From Ophiosphaerella korrae (lineage: Eukaryota > Ascomycota > Dothideomycetes > Pleosporales > Phaeosphaeriaceae), in assembly GCA_028456385.1 (NCBI GenBank), contig JALNQF010000012.1, positions 1 through 64,000 of the forward strand: a DNA stretch of 64,000 nt. Direction: 5' to 3'. Positions 46,568-58,007 of this stretch are shown piece after piece (position 1 is the first letter of the stretch; the number at the start of each line of letters is the position of its first letter). A program made the translations under genes and the position numbers. The notes beneath the pieces were generated by a model. The model worked only from the letters and a program-made list of their open reading frames with translations. It ran no database searches and had not been told where the DNA came from.

Positions 46568-49380
46568 TTAAGTGCTCCAATTTGTAGACTTAGCTTGGCC
46601 CTTTTTAAACTCAATGGATGCAACAGGTAACACTCGCAATCGACCTTCAAGCTCCTTGCACCATTCCGAGGAAGGACCTTGGACAGCCGTGTAACCAGCC
46701 AATGCCCGATTATACATTATCTTCGCCAAGTCTTTCCGACCTGTCTGAGAGAAAAGATAGCCAAAGGCAAACATGGTACTCAACGCTGGTAAATATGAGG
46801 GAAGTAGTTGAGGACCAAGAGCTTCCTCGTAGCCTTGCAGCGCCCGACTGTACATAGCCTCTGCCTCCGCTAGCTTGCCTTGGTTAAAGTAGAGGTTGCC
46901 TAGGTTGTTGACTGTATTAAGTGTCGATGTGTGCTTTGGTCCAAGTGCCTCCTCGTTGCCTTGTAGCGCCCGATTGTACATAGCCTCTGCCTCCGCCAGC
47001 TTCCCCTGGCTAGAGTAGAGGTTGCCTAGGTTGTTGACTGTATTAAGTGTTGATGTGTGCTTTGGTCCAAGTGCCTCCTCCTTGCCTTGCAGCGCCCGAT
47101 TGTACATGGCCTCTGCCTCTGCTAGCTTGCCTTGGTTAGAGTAGAGGTTGCCTAGGTTGCTGACTGTATCGAGTGTTGATGTGTGCTTCGGTCCAAGTGC
47201 CTCCTCCTTGCCTTGTAGCGCCCGATTGTACATGGCCTCTGCCTCCGCTAGCTTGCCCTGGCTAGAGTAGAGAACACCTAACATATGCAACGCCCATTCC
47301 ATTCCCTTAAGATCTGCCTTGCCTCCTGATATCAACCGCTCTTGCCTAGAGGCATGTTGAAGTAACCGCCGTTGTAACATCCACGAGTCTCTTGCATCGC
47401 TCATAGGAATCTCTGACGCCACACAAGTCAATGCAACTTGTGCAAGCCTTTCATCCCACTCATAGTTCAGTACAGATGTTGTCCAAGAGTGCACACAGCT
47501 ATGAACACTATATCTACCAGATCTAAATTGTAGCTGATAAGACCGATCTAGGTCAACTAGCCCAAAGCTGCACAGCAGCGTAATAGCCGTATTAAAGTTT
47601 AGTTCGTCCTCTATAAGCTTCTAGATCCATTCATCGTCCGTAGAGTTTGCATGTTGAAGGAGGTCAAAATACACATCCTCTCTATCGAAATATGCCCACA
47701 GTTTTAGTAGTTTTGCTGATGCTCTATTTTTTTGTTTAATTAGATCAAAAGTAGTCTGCCAGGTAGAATATAGAGCGCGGTCCTCATAACAATTCAACTG
47801 AGGGATTGTAGTTTGAAGCTTCAGCCATGAAGCTCTGTAAAGCCGAAGATACTCTGAGAAGCTCGTTGTTACGTGCTCAAGATATGCCCCAGCAGTAGAT
47901 AGGGCAAGAGGCAAACCATCAAGTTCCTTAACAAGCTCTACAGCATCCGAGTTGTCTTTGATATCTTTCCGTCTAGATGTGTTTGCCAAAATTTCAAGAC
48001 CGGCCTGAACATTCTGTAGTTTCTGAATATAGATGCGATGGCCAATGCTTACTTGCGACGACCGCGTTGTGATAATGATTGAACCGTGGTCAGATCGGGG
48101 AAGAAATCGGTGCAAATTGACGGCCGAGTTGTCCAGACTATCCGACGTCTTAGGATTATCGTAGTTGTCGTAAATAATCAGCCAGTGTGTATTCATTGGA
48201 AGATCGAGCCAGTCCTTAACTGAATTGACTACTAGATCGAGGTCCCCGTCCAGGTTCACACTAGCAAGCAGACCAGTTGAACGATGATCCCTCAGCACCT
48301 GCTGAGCAATGTCCCGAAAACCCAGCTTAATAGAGTCCTCGTTACTCGCATTCAGCCAGAAGATCGCCGTGTGCTTTTCCTTGTGTCGTCTGGCATATGC
48401 AATCGCTAGCTGAGTCTTTCCTATACCCCCAAGACCATGTAGGACAGTACAGGCTCGACCACTGTGACCGTAGAGTAGCTCGTGCATCTCTAACAGCTCC
48501 TTCTCTCTAGCAACAAACTGTGCAGCTTCAGGAAACGATGTAAGGTCGAGCCCAACAGCAAACTGTTCGCAACCGATGCCTGTGCTAGTTATTTCATTAT
48601 TTCAGTTAGAACACCCTATGCAAACAACTTACCCTTGTACAACTTGTGGATCTCTTCCTCCAGCCGTCGGAATGCATGCCTCCTCCCTTCTCCGTAGTTT
48701 AGCACCATAGAGACATCACAAATTCCGATTAAACAATAGGCTCCATCCTCTTCAATCGTGGTATTGCGACGCTCGGCCCAGGACTTCCGCTCTTTGATAC
48801 TAAAATTCGACAGTGCATCGCCTTGGAGAGCGTTCTCCGGGATGCTGGTAATCTTGTATATCTCATGCTCAAGCGTCGATTTGCTCCCAAGCTGATCACC
48901 CTCCGAGCTGAAGAACTCAATAAGTCTTGGTGCAATGAGCTCTTGAAGCGTCCAGCCCCGGGTAAACCATCGACTCGCCCTGAAGGCTTCTTTCCATGTC
49001 CTTTCGCCATCTGCTTCGGCGGGTTTGGAGACATCCGAAAGGTAGACGTAGCAGCGTGCGGCATTCTGATACCACCGAAACATAGAGTTGATCGCTGCGC
49101 CGAGTTCTACTGCATTCCTTTTGTCAATGCAGCAAGTGTCTATCCAGAAGTATTGCAGTCCATCAGCTGCGGCCTGCTTCACGCAGAACTGTATTTTTCT
49201 CCATCCAGCCTTGCTCATAGCCTTGCTTATATCTGCACTGTCTTCTAGGTCCTGAAAGATGACTTCATCTTTTCCCCATGTATGAGAGAGTATGGCGTAG
49301 GCAGGGACATAGCCGCTGGTGGGTTCGCGAAAGACGATATGGCCGTCCGGTTTAAGCTGCAACAGGCGTATGAAGGCCAT
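46568..49380 (-). pseudogene. HET-NB-ARC-TPR receptor (fungal NLR), one in-frame stop
   Basis: Two exons (49380-48633, 48579-46568) form a 920-codon frame with one internal TAG at codon 569 (47621-47623). Residues 1-249 are a HET domain (AYAILSHTWG, FWIDTCCIDK, RGWTLQELIAP). Next is an NB-ARC NTPase with P-loop GLGGIGKTQ at about 298-306, LIIYDNYDN as Walker B, IIITTRS and GLPLAL. The TPR domain has four nearly identical 42-residue units plus a diverged one. Family knowledge: such STAND/NLR proteins act in heterokaryon incompatibility and are thought to sense self or non-self. The stop separates NB-ARC from TPR; sequence on both sides stays in frame and conserved. TAG could arise from CAG by a C-to-T change. 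Function is probably lost, or a HET-NB-ARC truncation is made. Confidence 0.85.
46769..47272 (-). repeat. Four 126-bp tandem TPR-coding repeats
   Basis: Consecutive 126-bp units encode 42 residues each (YSSQGKLAEAEAMYNRALQG followed by EEALGPKHTSTL...NNLGN). They differ at only a few nucleotide positions, the fourth more so at its end. Such near-identity marks recent unit duplication or concerted evolution, known in fungal NLR sensor domains. Confidence 0.9.
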
Positions 49381-49789
49381 AGCTGGGACGCGATCTCATG
49401 GTAAGCGTGATTGGTGAGGCTTGTTCGGTATGGCAGCGCGAGCTGTTCGAGGGCTGACGGCACGGAAGCAGATGTCGGAGGACGGATCGTGATGAGGTGT
49501 GGCGCAGGCTGGCCGGTAAAGGGACGCTCACACGAAACCTTAACGCGAACGGCTCGCTTTTACATGCAGCAAACATGTAAGACTTTGCGAAACTAACACA
49601 AGGCGGCTAGAGAGTATATATGCTCTAAGGCAGAGTATTCGCACCTGTTGACGAAAGAAGCCGAACAATAAAATTGCAAAATTCATAAGCCACTGATGCC
49701 TAAGATACAGTGTCACATGCCTGCCCGCTACAGACGTGGCATGCCAGCCAGTGTGGCTTGTACTGTAATTATTACATAAGCCTGCAGGT

Positions 49790-50198
49790 TGCGTTGTAGG
49801 TTAGCCAGGCCTCTTCGCTTAGATTAAGAGGTGCTAATCGCCGTGGGTCCTCCCATGAAATATTCTTACTTTCCCGCCATAGGGCTAATAATGTCTTGTT
49901 AGCGTGATTGAATGATCAGGAATGGGATGCTATTATATTACAGCTGTTTAAAGCTCAAAAAGCCTAGCGCTAAAACTGTAGCAGAGAAACTCTATTATGT
50001 AGCGGAATGAGACCACCTAATGCTAGGCATCACATTGGCGATAAGGATGGTAATTTTTCTATCAGCAGCAGCCAGAATGTAAAGGAAGACGCAGATCACC
50101 CAGCCCAAGTACTAACACATGGATATCTGGAAGTGGGAAGATTTTAGACTGCTTTGAAGTCGAAGTACCTAGTCCTCGCTACGCAGTGGGGGATGTTA
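49790..50198 (-). repeat. Right arm of inverted repeat
   Basis: Reverse complement of the left arm at 45307-45735. Ends ...GGGGGATGTTA at 50198, immediately followed by GATCAGTT. Contains none of the 20-odd-bp insertion seen on the left. Confidence 0.75.
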
Positions 50199-50206
50199 GA
50201 TCAGTT

Positions 50207-52741
50207 CATAATCCTTGCCATCCAAAGAAAGTGGAGTCAACCGTGTTACACCAAACAGAGTGGCCATATAGCTTGTAATAGACCCTAATTATACGTAAAA
50301 ATAGTGTAAGAGTAGAAGATGGTGTGTGGGTAATGAAGTCGGAGTAATAGTGAAAGAAGAGTGACTGTGGAGGAAAGTAATAGTAGAACAAAGAATTAGA
50401 ACAATAATGTAATAGAGGAAGGCTGAAAAGAGGTAGATATGATTGAGGGGAGAAGTGAGGGAAAATAGAAATGGTTTAATAGTATTAGCCACCTCAACGT
50501 GTCAGCCAACTTTTGTAAACCGTGATCCAAAATGTTGCTATGCCCATACGGACTTTGTTTTCAGGAGATTCAAAACACTGTTGTGACATCGATATGCTCA
50601 TATATCGCTCCTGACATGGTCGCTAGATGGTGGGCTTTCTTGGGGTCCCCTGCAAGCGATGTAACAGGACTAGAGGATGGATCTCGCCACTTGCTTTTTC
50701 TTGTTTACTAAAATGTCCCGTATTCGTTTAGAACTGCATATCTTGGCAAACTTGATTTGAGTCATGTTGAAAAATGAGAATGTACTGTATACGAAGCCAT
50801 GAAGTTGATGCAGTCCGATAGATGCAGGATTACAATACAATGGGCGGAAGCGATTGCAGGGCTGACCAAGTGACAATAATATTTCAAGTACCATTAGCAA
50901 AAGGTAGATTGTAGGCCAGAAGATATCACAAGCGGAACATTTCGAAACTGTTATGTTTCCTATCCAGGTATCAAGTCCTCGGTCTGCTGAAACGTTAGCC
51001 TTGGCACCCTCGGGGCCGTGTCTACACAGCTTGATGCTTCTAAGCTGTCGGGCCAAGACAGTGTACATCGGAAATAATCTTATATGGCCGAGTCTGACCG
51101 TTATACTAGTAGCCAATGAGCTTGCTTATCCCTTGTTGTGCACGATACTGTTGTGTCGGAAGGAGACAAACGCCTCGATATGCATGTGCGGAAGCCCTCC
51201 GTCTTTAAGTGTGCCAAGGTCCCCACCCACCACAGCAATGTCCGTCGCCACGAAGTAATCACCTGAATAATGACTTGCTAGTTGAGTGGCTACTTCTCTA
51301 ATGTTGTGTTTTGTTCCTGGTGCATCGCTAAACTACTTGGCAGGGGTTGCGATCTTGAATGCGATGTAGCGGATACTAGGTACATGTCATGAAGTCCGAA
51401 AGGCACCGAGCATCAGAAGATTTTCCTACACACTACAGAAGGTCTTTGGAGCTCCTATGCTGCTGTTTCATGCCCGAAATTACATGCAGCCCAGTTTCAG
51501 ATGCTTAGATTTTGTGGCTGCCCAAATAGTGATGAAGTCATCGTGCAACCAAAGATTCTGCAAATACTTTTTGCTTCTGTAAGCAAAGTTCTGAATGCTC
51601 AAAGGCCCGGTGCTCTCAGTAACAGTTTTACCACGCTAACGATATGCGAAATGACATCGGATGGTCAAACCTCGATCCCTCGCGTAAGTTGCATCTTTCC
51701 CGATGTCGGCAGCGGCCCGCTCCAAAACCGCCGTGTTTCGTCGCATCGCGTCCAATTAAGGTCCGATAAAGAAATAGTACAGCCAGGTTTATCACCCACA
51801 AGGAGGGTGTTGTAAACCTATTCTTAGTTATTAGTACCCTCGTGATGGGCCGTATGCACGATGGCGGTGAGACGTTCACCAAGCCAAGCCAATCCTACTT
51901 CGGACTTCGACTGCTACCTAGTTGTTAGACATGGTAGGTACGATTATACTTCTAGTCGAGCAAGCAGATTTGGCCCGTTCTACAGATCCTTAGACTCTTG
52001 AGATGAGTGGCTGTCACACGATGTTGCTTGTATGTATCGTAATATCATCCCCAAGTAACGAGCTGAAAGCTAGTAGGCGAGCGATTTCGTAATATTTTGA
52101 GCCGTCACAATGAAGTGCAGTAGGTGGCTGTTTTGTGAGTACTGTTTCTGTGTATCTCCTGCTTTCTGCCCTGAAGATTTTTACCCTTATGAGGTTGCCC
52201 AAGAGTACCAAGAAATGTGTATTTGCACTTTTCACCAAATAAGCTAATTTAAGCTTAGTTGAGGCCACTAGTGAGTGGAGGGTGCGTTTTGTGCAGACAG
52301 ATGCTTCTATACACATAGAGCAATAGTTGGGGGGCGTCGCCTAGATCCTCGTAAAGCCCGCTTCGCTATCTCGATCGATGTTGCTAGTCAGTCAAAAGGA
52401 GTGCTCACGGGGTGCTGTGAGGCCCCTTACGAGGATAGTTGTAGCCCGAGCCGTTGTTCGGATACCCAGGAATCTCCTCATCGATATCTGGTGGTCCCAT
52501 TACTATGATCCTCGGCCTAATTTCGAAGTCCGTCTGCGCTTTTCCATGGGTGTTGGACGTTCCCCAATGCAGAAGCGGATGCAACAACGGGTGGGTGTAC
52601 CATATTGGAAATCTTGATATCTGAGCTTGTTGGTCTATGGGCGTCAGTTCAAGTATAAGTATGTGTAGCACGCTGCTAAGGATACTCACACCAGCCAGTC
52701 ACTTCAACCTTCAAACATTCTTTCCAATAGCATCAAAAAAC
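50207..52741. other. 2.5-kb gene-poor interval
   Basis: No intact gene recognised. One minus-strand remnant lies at 51126-51386. Purine-rich (GAAG/GTAATAG) sequence occurs at about 50290-50480. Frames such as 50670-51116 start from non-ATG codons and match nothing I know. The last 200 bp are the promoter of the multicopper oxidase gene. Confidence 0.5.
51126..51386 (-). pseudogene. Short coding-like remnant, unidentified
   Basis: The minus strand reads VPSIRYIAFKIATPAK, an in-frame TAG, then FSDAPGTKHNIREVATQL and VATDIAVVGGDLGTLKDGGLPH to a terminal stop. Residue composition is like a real protein. There is no supported start and an internal stop, so I call it a gene remnant. An unusual intron over the stop cannot be excluded. 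Family unknown. Confidence 0.3.
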
Positions 52742-54683
52742 ATGTTATCGCTCATTACTCAGGCAGCATTTGCCCTTGCCCTCGTGGGACAGGCGTCTGC
52801 TCAAGATAGATACTTCAGCGAGATTCCCAACTCGGAGACGGTTGCTCTATCACAGATTGTAGAAGATGAAGCTGATACTGGTGGAGCAGCCAGGAAGGGC
52901 GGCAACAATAGCCCAGCGTACACTCTGTACTCCCAGGAGCTCCCAATTCCTCCAGTTGCACAGGTCAAGCAGTGAGTATTGTAACAAGCCTTCCAATAAA
53001 TAAAACTTACATGGACCAGGAAAATTATCAACCCTGTAACTAACAAGGAGGTCTGGTACTACGAGCTCGATATCAAGCCGTTTGAAACGCAAATATTTCC
53101 TGGCAAGTCAGCAACTCGTCTTGTTGGTTACAACGGAACATCCCCAGGCCCGACAATCATTGTCCCACGCGGCACTGAGATTGATGTACGTTTTGTTAAC
53201 CATGGCGACCGTGAGAGTTCTATTCATCTTCACGGGTCGCCATCGCGTGCTCCTTTTGATGGATGGGCCCTCGACTTGACCCATCCTGGGCAGTACAAAG
53301 ATTACTACTATCCCAATGGCCAGTCAGCTCGAATGTTATGGTACCATGACCATGCCGTTCATTTTGTAAGTCGACGTCCCACAAGTCATGATGACCTTGC
53401 TAATACAGTATTAGACCGCAGAGAACGCATACTTCGGCCAAGCTGGTGCATATATCATCACTGACGCAGCTGAAAACTCCCTTGGTCTGCCGTCTGGATA
53501 TGGAGAATTTGACATACCGCTCGTTCTTTCGTCGAAGTTCTACAATGACGACGGCACACTTCAATCAAGCTTGGGGGAAGACAAAAGTCTGTGGGGTGAT
53601 ATGAATCACGTGAACGGAATGCCATGGCCCTTTATGAATGTGCAGCCGCGCAAATACCGGTTCCGTATCCTCAATGCTGCCGTCTCACGTAATTTCGACC
53701 TCTTCTTCGTCAAATCTACTGCTACCAACACAAGGCTTCCTTTCAAGGTCATCGGATCAGATGCAGGTCTTTTGCAGAACTCGGTCGAGGTACAGCATGT
53801 CATTGCCGCTGTTGCTGAGCGATGGGAGATTGTTGTGGATTTCTCCCAGTACGCCGGACAAACCATTTTACTCAAGAACGATCAACAAGCTAATGGTCTC
53901 GGAACGGACGATGAATACGAGAACACAGACAAAGTGATGCAGTTCAAGGTCAGCGCTACCCCGGTGACTGACACTTCTACTGTACCTCAGAACCTGCGCA
54001 CCGTGCCATTCCCTCCGGCATCTTCTGGTATTGACCACGAATTCCGCTTCCACCGCTCGAATGGCCAATGGCAAATCAACAATGTTGGCTTCGCTGATGC
54101 TGCCAATCGCATCCTAGCAAATGTTCCTCGTGGCAAGGTAGAGATCTGGAAGTTGGTCAACAAGAGTGGTGGCTGGACACATCCTATTCACGTGCATCTT
54201 GTTGACTTCAGAGTCCTTCAGCGCAACGGCCGCGGTGTAGAGCCTTACGAATCCGCTGGATTGAAGGATGTGGTCTGGCTCGGCAAGAACGAAGAAGTCC
54301 TCGTCGAAGCTCACTATGCCCCCTGGAACGGAGTGTATATGTTCCACTGCCACAATTTGATCCATGAAGATAATGACATGATGGGGGCCTTCAATGTTAC
54401 GCAACTACAGGAATTGGGCTATAACGAACAAACTGACTTCTCTGACCCAGAAGATTCTCGTTGGACTGCGAGGCCATTTGTGCAGTCTGACTGGACGGCG
54501 AAATCCGGTCCTTTTACCCAGCAATCCATCAATTCTAGGGTTCAAGAAATTGCCCTCCAACAGCCGTATAGCGAACAAGCCCAGGTCGAGGCTGCATTGG
54601 CTGCAGCCTGGGCGGATGGCACTGCGCAGAAGCGCAGCTCGGCGACTGGTCCTATTTCTCGTGTCAGAAGATTCGCTGTTTGA
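52742..54683 (+). CDS. Bilirubin-oxidase-type multicopper oxidase
   Basis: Three exons (52742-52971, 53020-53365, 53415-54683) give 614 residues. Signal peptide of about 20 residues (LITQAAFALALVGQASA). Copper ligands are all visible: HLHGS and WYHDHA in cupredoxin domain 1, HPIHVHL and the closing HCHNLIHEDNDMM in domain 3. Together these give the two type 3 coppers, the type 2 copper and the type 1 site with Met. The NLIHEDNDMM ending is characteristic of bilirubin oxidase / CotA-like enzymes rather than plant-type laccases. Predicted to oxidise phenolics or tetrapyrroles with O2 reduced to water, outside the cell. The acceptor at 53414 follows TATTAG and is required to avoid the stop. Confidence 0.92.
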
Positions 54684-57494
54684 TTTCGCATGGCCTTTGC
54701 GTTACTACCCAGATGTTATGTTTCTATGATTTCTCAACATTTTACTGTACATGGTCTTATTCTCCTTACATCATTTTACCGTACATAAATAACTTCTCGA
54801 CTGTCGCTACTGCCTGTTATTAGTTGAAATATATGCATGGTTTTCTGATCAATCCAACTGTTACACATGATACGTTACGAATGCGGGGTGTTGCATGTCA
54901 TATGAAACAGCACGCAGGTCATTCTTGAACGAGTTTGACATTGCGCGAGAGTCCTACTCAAAATAGAGTCAACGGATGGAGTGATATGATCACAATCCGT
55001 GAGCCAAATGAGTCAAGGCTCTCGTGATGCTAAGTGGAGGGCAGCAAGTTCCTTTTCAGTGTTGTTCCTCTGCCAAGATCTTTAGGGCTGACACACCGCA
55101 CCAAAGACGATACTTTCAATCGGAAGTCTCCGCTCCCACAAGTGTTGCACAACCATGCTATTAAATTTATCTAGAGGAGGAGTAGATCTTATGTATCTAA
55201 TTCATCGCAACAAGCTCTCCGCTTCATAGTTACAATACTTTTGTTGGCAAGATTTCCAGGCTCAGCAAGCCTTCCGTTGTCACTACCTGCTAATCTCCTC
55301 AACATTGTTCCGTGCTGATGATTTCATTACTCGGGTTCGTCGACCAACACCGTTCTGTGGCGATCCCATGATACGTTCGGCGCCGATCTGCGACTCACAA
55401 GCCACAGCCGTCCAGTGACAGAAGTGCCAAACCTTTCCGCAACTGAGACACTACCAGGTTCACGGGACTGGTACGGAGACTTACGATTTGCCAGTCAAGG
55501 TTGGAGCCCAGTTCCTCAGCTGGTGAACGTTCCGTGGCGTGAAGTCCATCGTGTGCTGGTTACCCAGGCTGCAGGCGCCATCACCCGAAGATGTGCCAGG
55601 GACCAATGAACATTTCAACATCGCACATGTTCAATCACAAAGCACATCTTTTTTTTATTTTTCATATTTTCGGGGTGCTGATTACAGTAAGGCCCGTCAT
55701 TGTGGTTGATCTCCTGCCGTTGACCCAGGACCGGGTCAACGGTGTCAAGACGATTCGGTTTGTGGCCGGCCTAGATCGACCATATCAAATTGCCACAATT
55801 CAAGCATTTTAAGCCGCGGTTGCGCCCACTAGATATCATAATGCTACTTATCATCATTTATCTTTTCACGTTAATGCAACTTCACTATCACACTTTTTAC
55901 AACATGTGTATTCGAATTATTGAGAAGTTCCCGGCTTGCGGCTGTATCTACCACACTCATGCAGTAGATCGCTGTTCTTATTACGGACGTCACCCCGTTG
56001 TAGACAAAATCATTTGGGTTGGTGCATCATGTCCAAGGCATAGTGAAGGATGAAAGGTGTTAGTATCAATATTCATAACCCAGTGGTAGAGGCTCAAATG
56101 ACCTTCGGATTTCCTGAGCTGAAACATCTTACAGATCGCAAGTCTTAGTCGCAATTAGGCGAAGGACGCAACACAGCTTGCGCCATTTCACACGGCCTCC
56201 GAGCACTGTACAAGATGTGTACTATTCAGCTTTTGCCTAAGTCCTTCGAGGTTGACCAAAACCCATAATCCTGCATTGGAGTCGACTCTGGGGCTTATTA
56301 CTGACTGGTTTCAAGTCAGAATGCCTTATAACGTTCCTCCTATCCCGAAATCTATGAATCAGCTTGAACCAAATTTATCCTCAACGATTTCCAGTTCAGT
56401 TACTTCATTCCGATGCGGGTCAGTCTGTTTTGACGGCTGGTTAAGTGCTAGACGTAGATATTAAAAACTGAGAAGAAGTAGAAGTTATAATCCGATCTGT
56501 AGAATGCTTTGAGTCATTATAATTGCCTGCATGCGATTTGGGGAGTGAATAGTCATGAAAACGGAAATATGTGGTTATATTGCTGTAGCCAAACCACCAT
56601 GCTCAATAAGTCAAAGGAAATCCCAACTTACCTATGTATGACTCAACAAAGAACAAAATCTTGACGCCATCCGCTAACTCACCCAGTTACACTACTACTG
56701 GATCAGATATATCTCCTAAAGAAACTCGGCGCATATAAGGAAAAGGAAAAACGTCTCAGCCTCGGCAGGTGCACAGGCAAATGAAGAATTCAGCCATACT
56801 ATCTTCGCGCTTGCTCAGAACTCTAATTTCATCTTTCCAGATACGTATTTGAATCTTCTTTTTGGTGCACTTAAACTAGGAACCGGTGACTATCCAAAAT
56901 CTCATTGTTCCTGGGTAGTATGGATCACAACCTGCTGCTATCAGAATCCCCAACAATCAATCGATCTATAGATTGATTACTTAATTAGGCCAGTCACGGC
57001 CCTCAAGGCGATTTTTTAATGTTTCATCGCATAACCAATCTGTAAACTGATTGATTGTTGCAGACTCTAGCTGCTATGAACTACCATGAAATTATCGCTA
57101 TAACTGTAAATTCTTATAGATTCATCAATAAAATGATGTATCACTGCCTCCAGTCTTTTACGCTCACCACTCCAAGCTCTTTTCGTCTGCAAATCTCAAA
57201 TTCGATTCCCTTGCCTGGTTCAGCAGATGTTGGGCAAACGCCATACCTCTATTAATATCGATAGTTGCACCCACAGTGCCTAGAGCTCGTTAGCCTACTC
57301 CTTCAATAGCATCCCACTATGTGTACAAATGTCATCTTTCATAAGTGATGCGTCTAGTGTAACCTCTCGTTAGATAAATTATATTGGGCAATGCAAAGCC
57401 CGACAACTCAGCATGGAACATCTATCTGTGGGAGATCAGCTGTTCGCAAGAGTACAAAAAAGAGCCAAAACACAATCAACTAACTCTATATAGA
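54684..57494. other. 2.8-kb gene-poor interval
   Basis: Only short frames without recognisable domains. A palindrome-like AATCAATC...GATTGATT occurs near 56955-56980, with a related GATTGATTG copy near 57050. The 209-bp repeat copy lies at the right edge. The frame at 57055-57255 has no known family. Confidence 0.5.
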
Positions 57495-57703
57495 TATTGT
57501 GGCATCGTAGGATGCACCTAGAAGTAGGGGGCAGGTGGCGACCCGCAGTCGATGAGATGAGTTGAAATATAGGGCTTGAGTAGCTACATGACGAGTTGGT
57601 GTCGGTGGCTATTTACTCCATTCGATCTCCCTCGGAGCCCTCGCAGAGCCACAATGCTGACCTAAGCCTCCCCGATCACGTGCGGTTCTACTACACCACA
57701 ATA
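57495..57703 (+). repeat. 209-bp dispersed repeat, copy 2
   Basis: Same length and orientation as copy 1 at 12855-13063. It has identical ends (TATTGTGG / CCACAATA) and conserved internal blocks including GAGTTGGTGTCGG, CCTCGGAGCCC and GATCACGTG. The inverted ends extend to 10 bp (GATATTGTGG / CCACAATATC) in this copy. Both copies are preceded by TAGA. Confidence 0.7.
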
Positions 57704-58007
57704 TCCAATCCGATCTGAGAAGAATGATACTTTAAGAGATGAAAAAAGAGTTCTTGCACTGTAAAAGCTAATGGCATCCTTGAGTAATACCAACAAGCAT
57801 CCTCGGGGTTTGTGAGTTGCTCTTGTTCCAAAATATGCACTTGTACAAACACTGCCTGGCATCGATAATCTATCGTGACCTTGATCATGATCATCATGGA
57901 GACAATAGATCGATATTTCTATACCTCCTTACAAGGACTAATATCCAATACAACCCCATCCATTCCACTCGCCTCCTCTAGATCCGTTCAAATTTTCTCA
58001 TGGTACC

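Larger units (their letters stand above)
45305..50198. mobile_element. Putative 4.9-kb long-TIR element carrying an NLR gene
   Basis: The left arm (about 45307-45735) and the right arm (about 49790-50198) are homologous in inverted orientation. Both open TAACAYCCCCCACTRCRTAGCGAG. They share a long near-identical block (GGTACTTCGACTTCAAAGCA, then GATAGAAAAATTACC) and continue to a common TAAGC...CCTGG segment. Flanking sequence is GATCAATT on the left (45297-45304) and GATCAGTT on the right (50199-50206). This 7-of-8 match could be a diverged target duplication. No transposase was found inside, so it would be non-autonomous. The cargo is the HET-NB-ARC-TPR gene. The alternative is two independent inverted MITE copies flanking the gene by chance. 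Confidence 0.55.

Noticed and set aside
50670..51116. 148-residue minus-strand frame
   Set aside because: Starts with TTG, and no family or splice partner was found. Treated as chance.
56940..57070. AATCAATC / GATTGATT palindromic sequences as a possible MITE
   Set aside because: Only short AT-rich palindromes are visible, without defined ends or a second copy.
57180..57230. T-loop-like ATTCGATTCCC suggesting a tRNA
   Set aside because: No matching acceptor stem, D-arm or anticodon arm could be folded around it.
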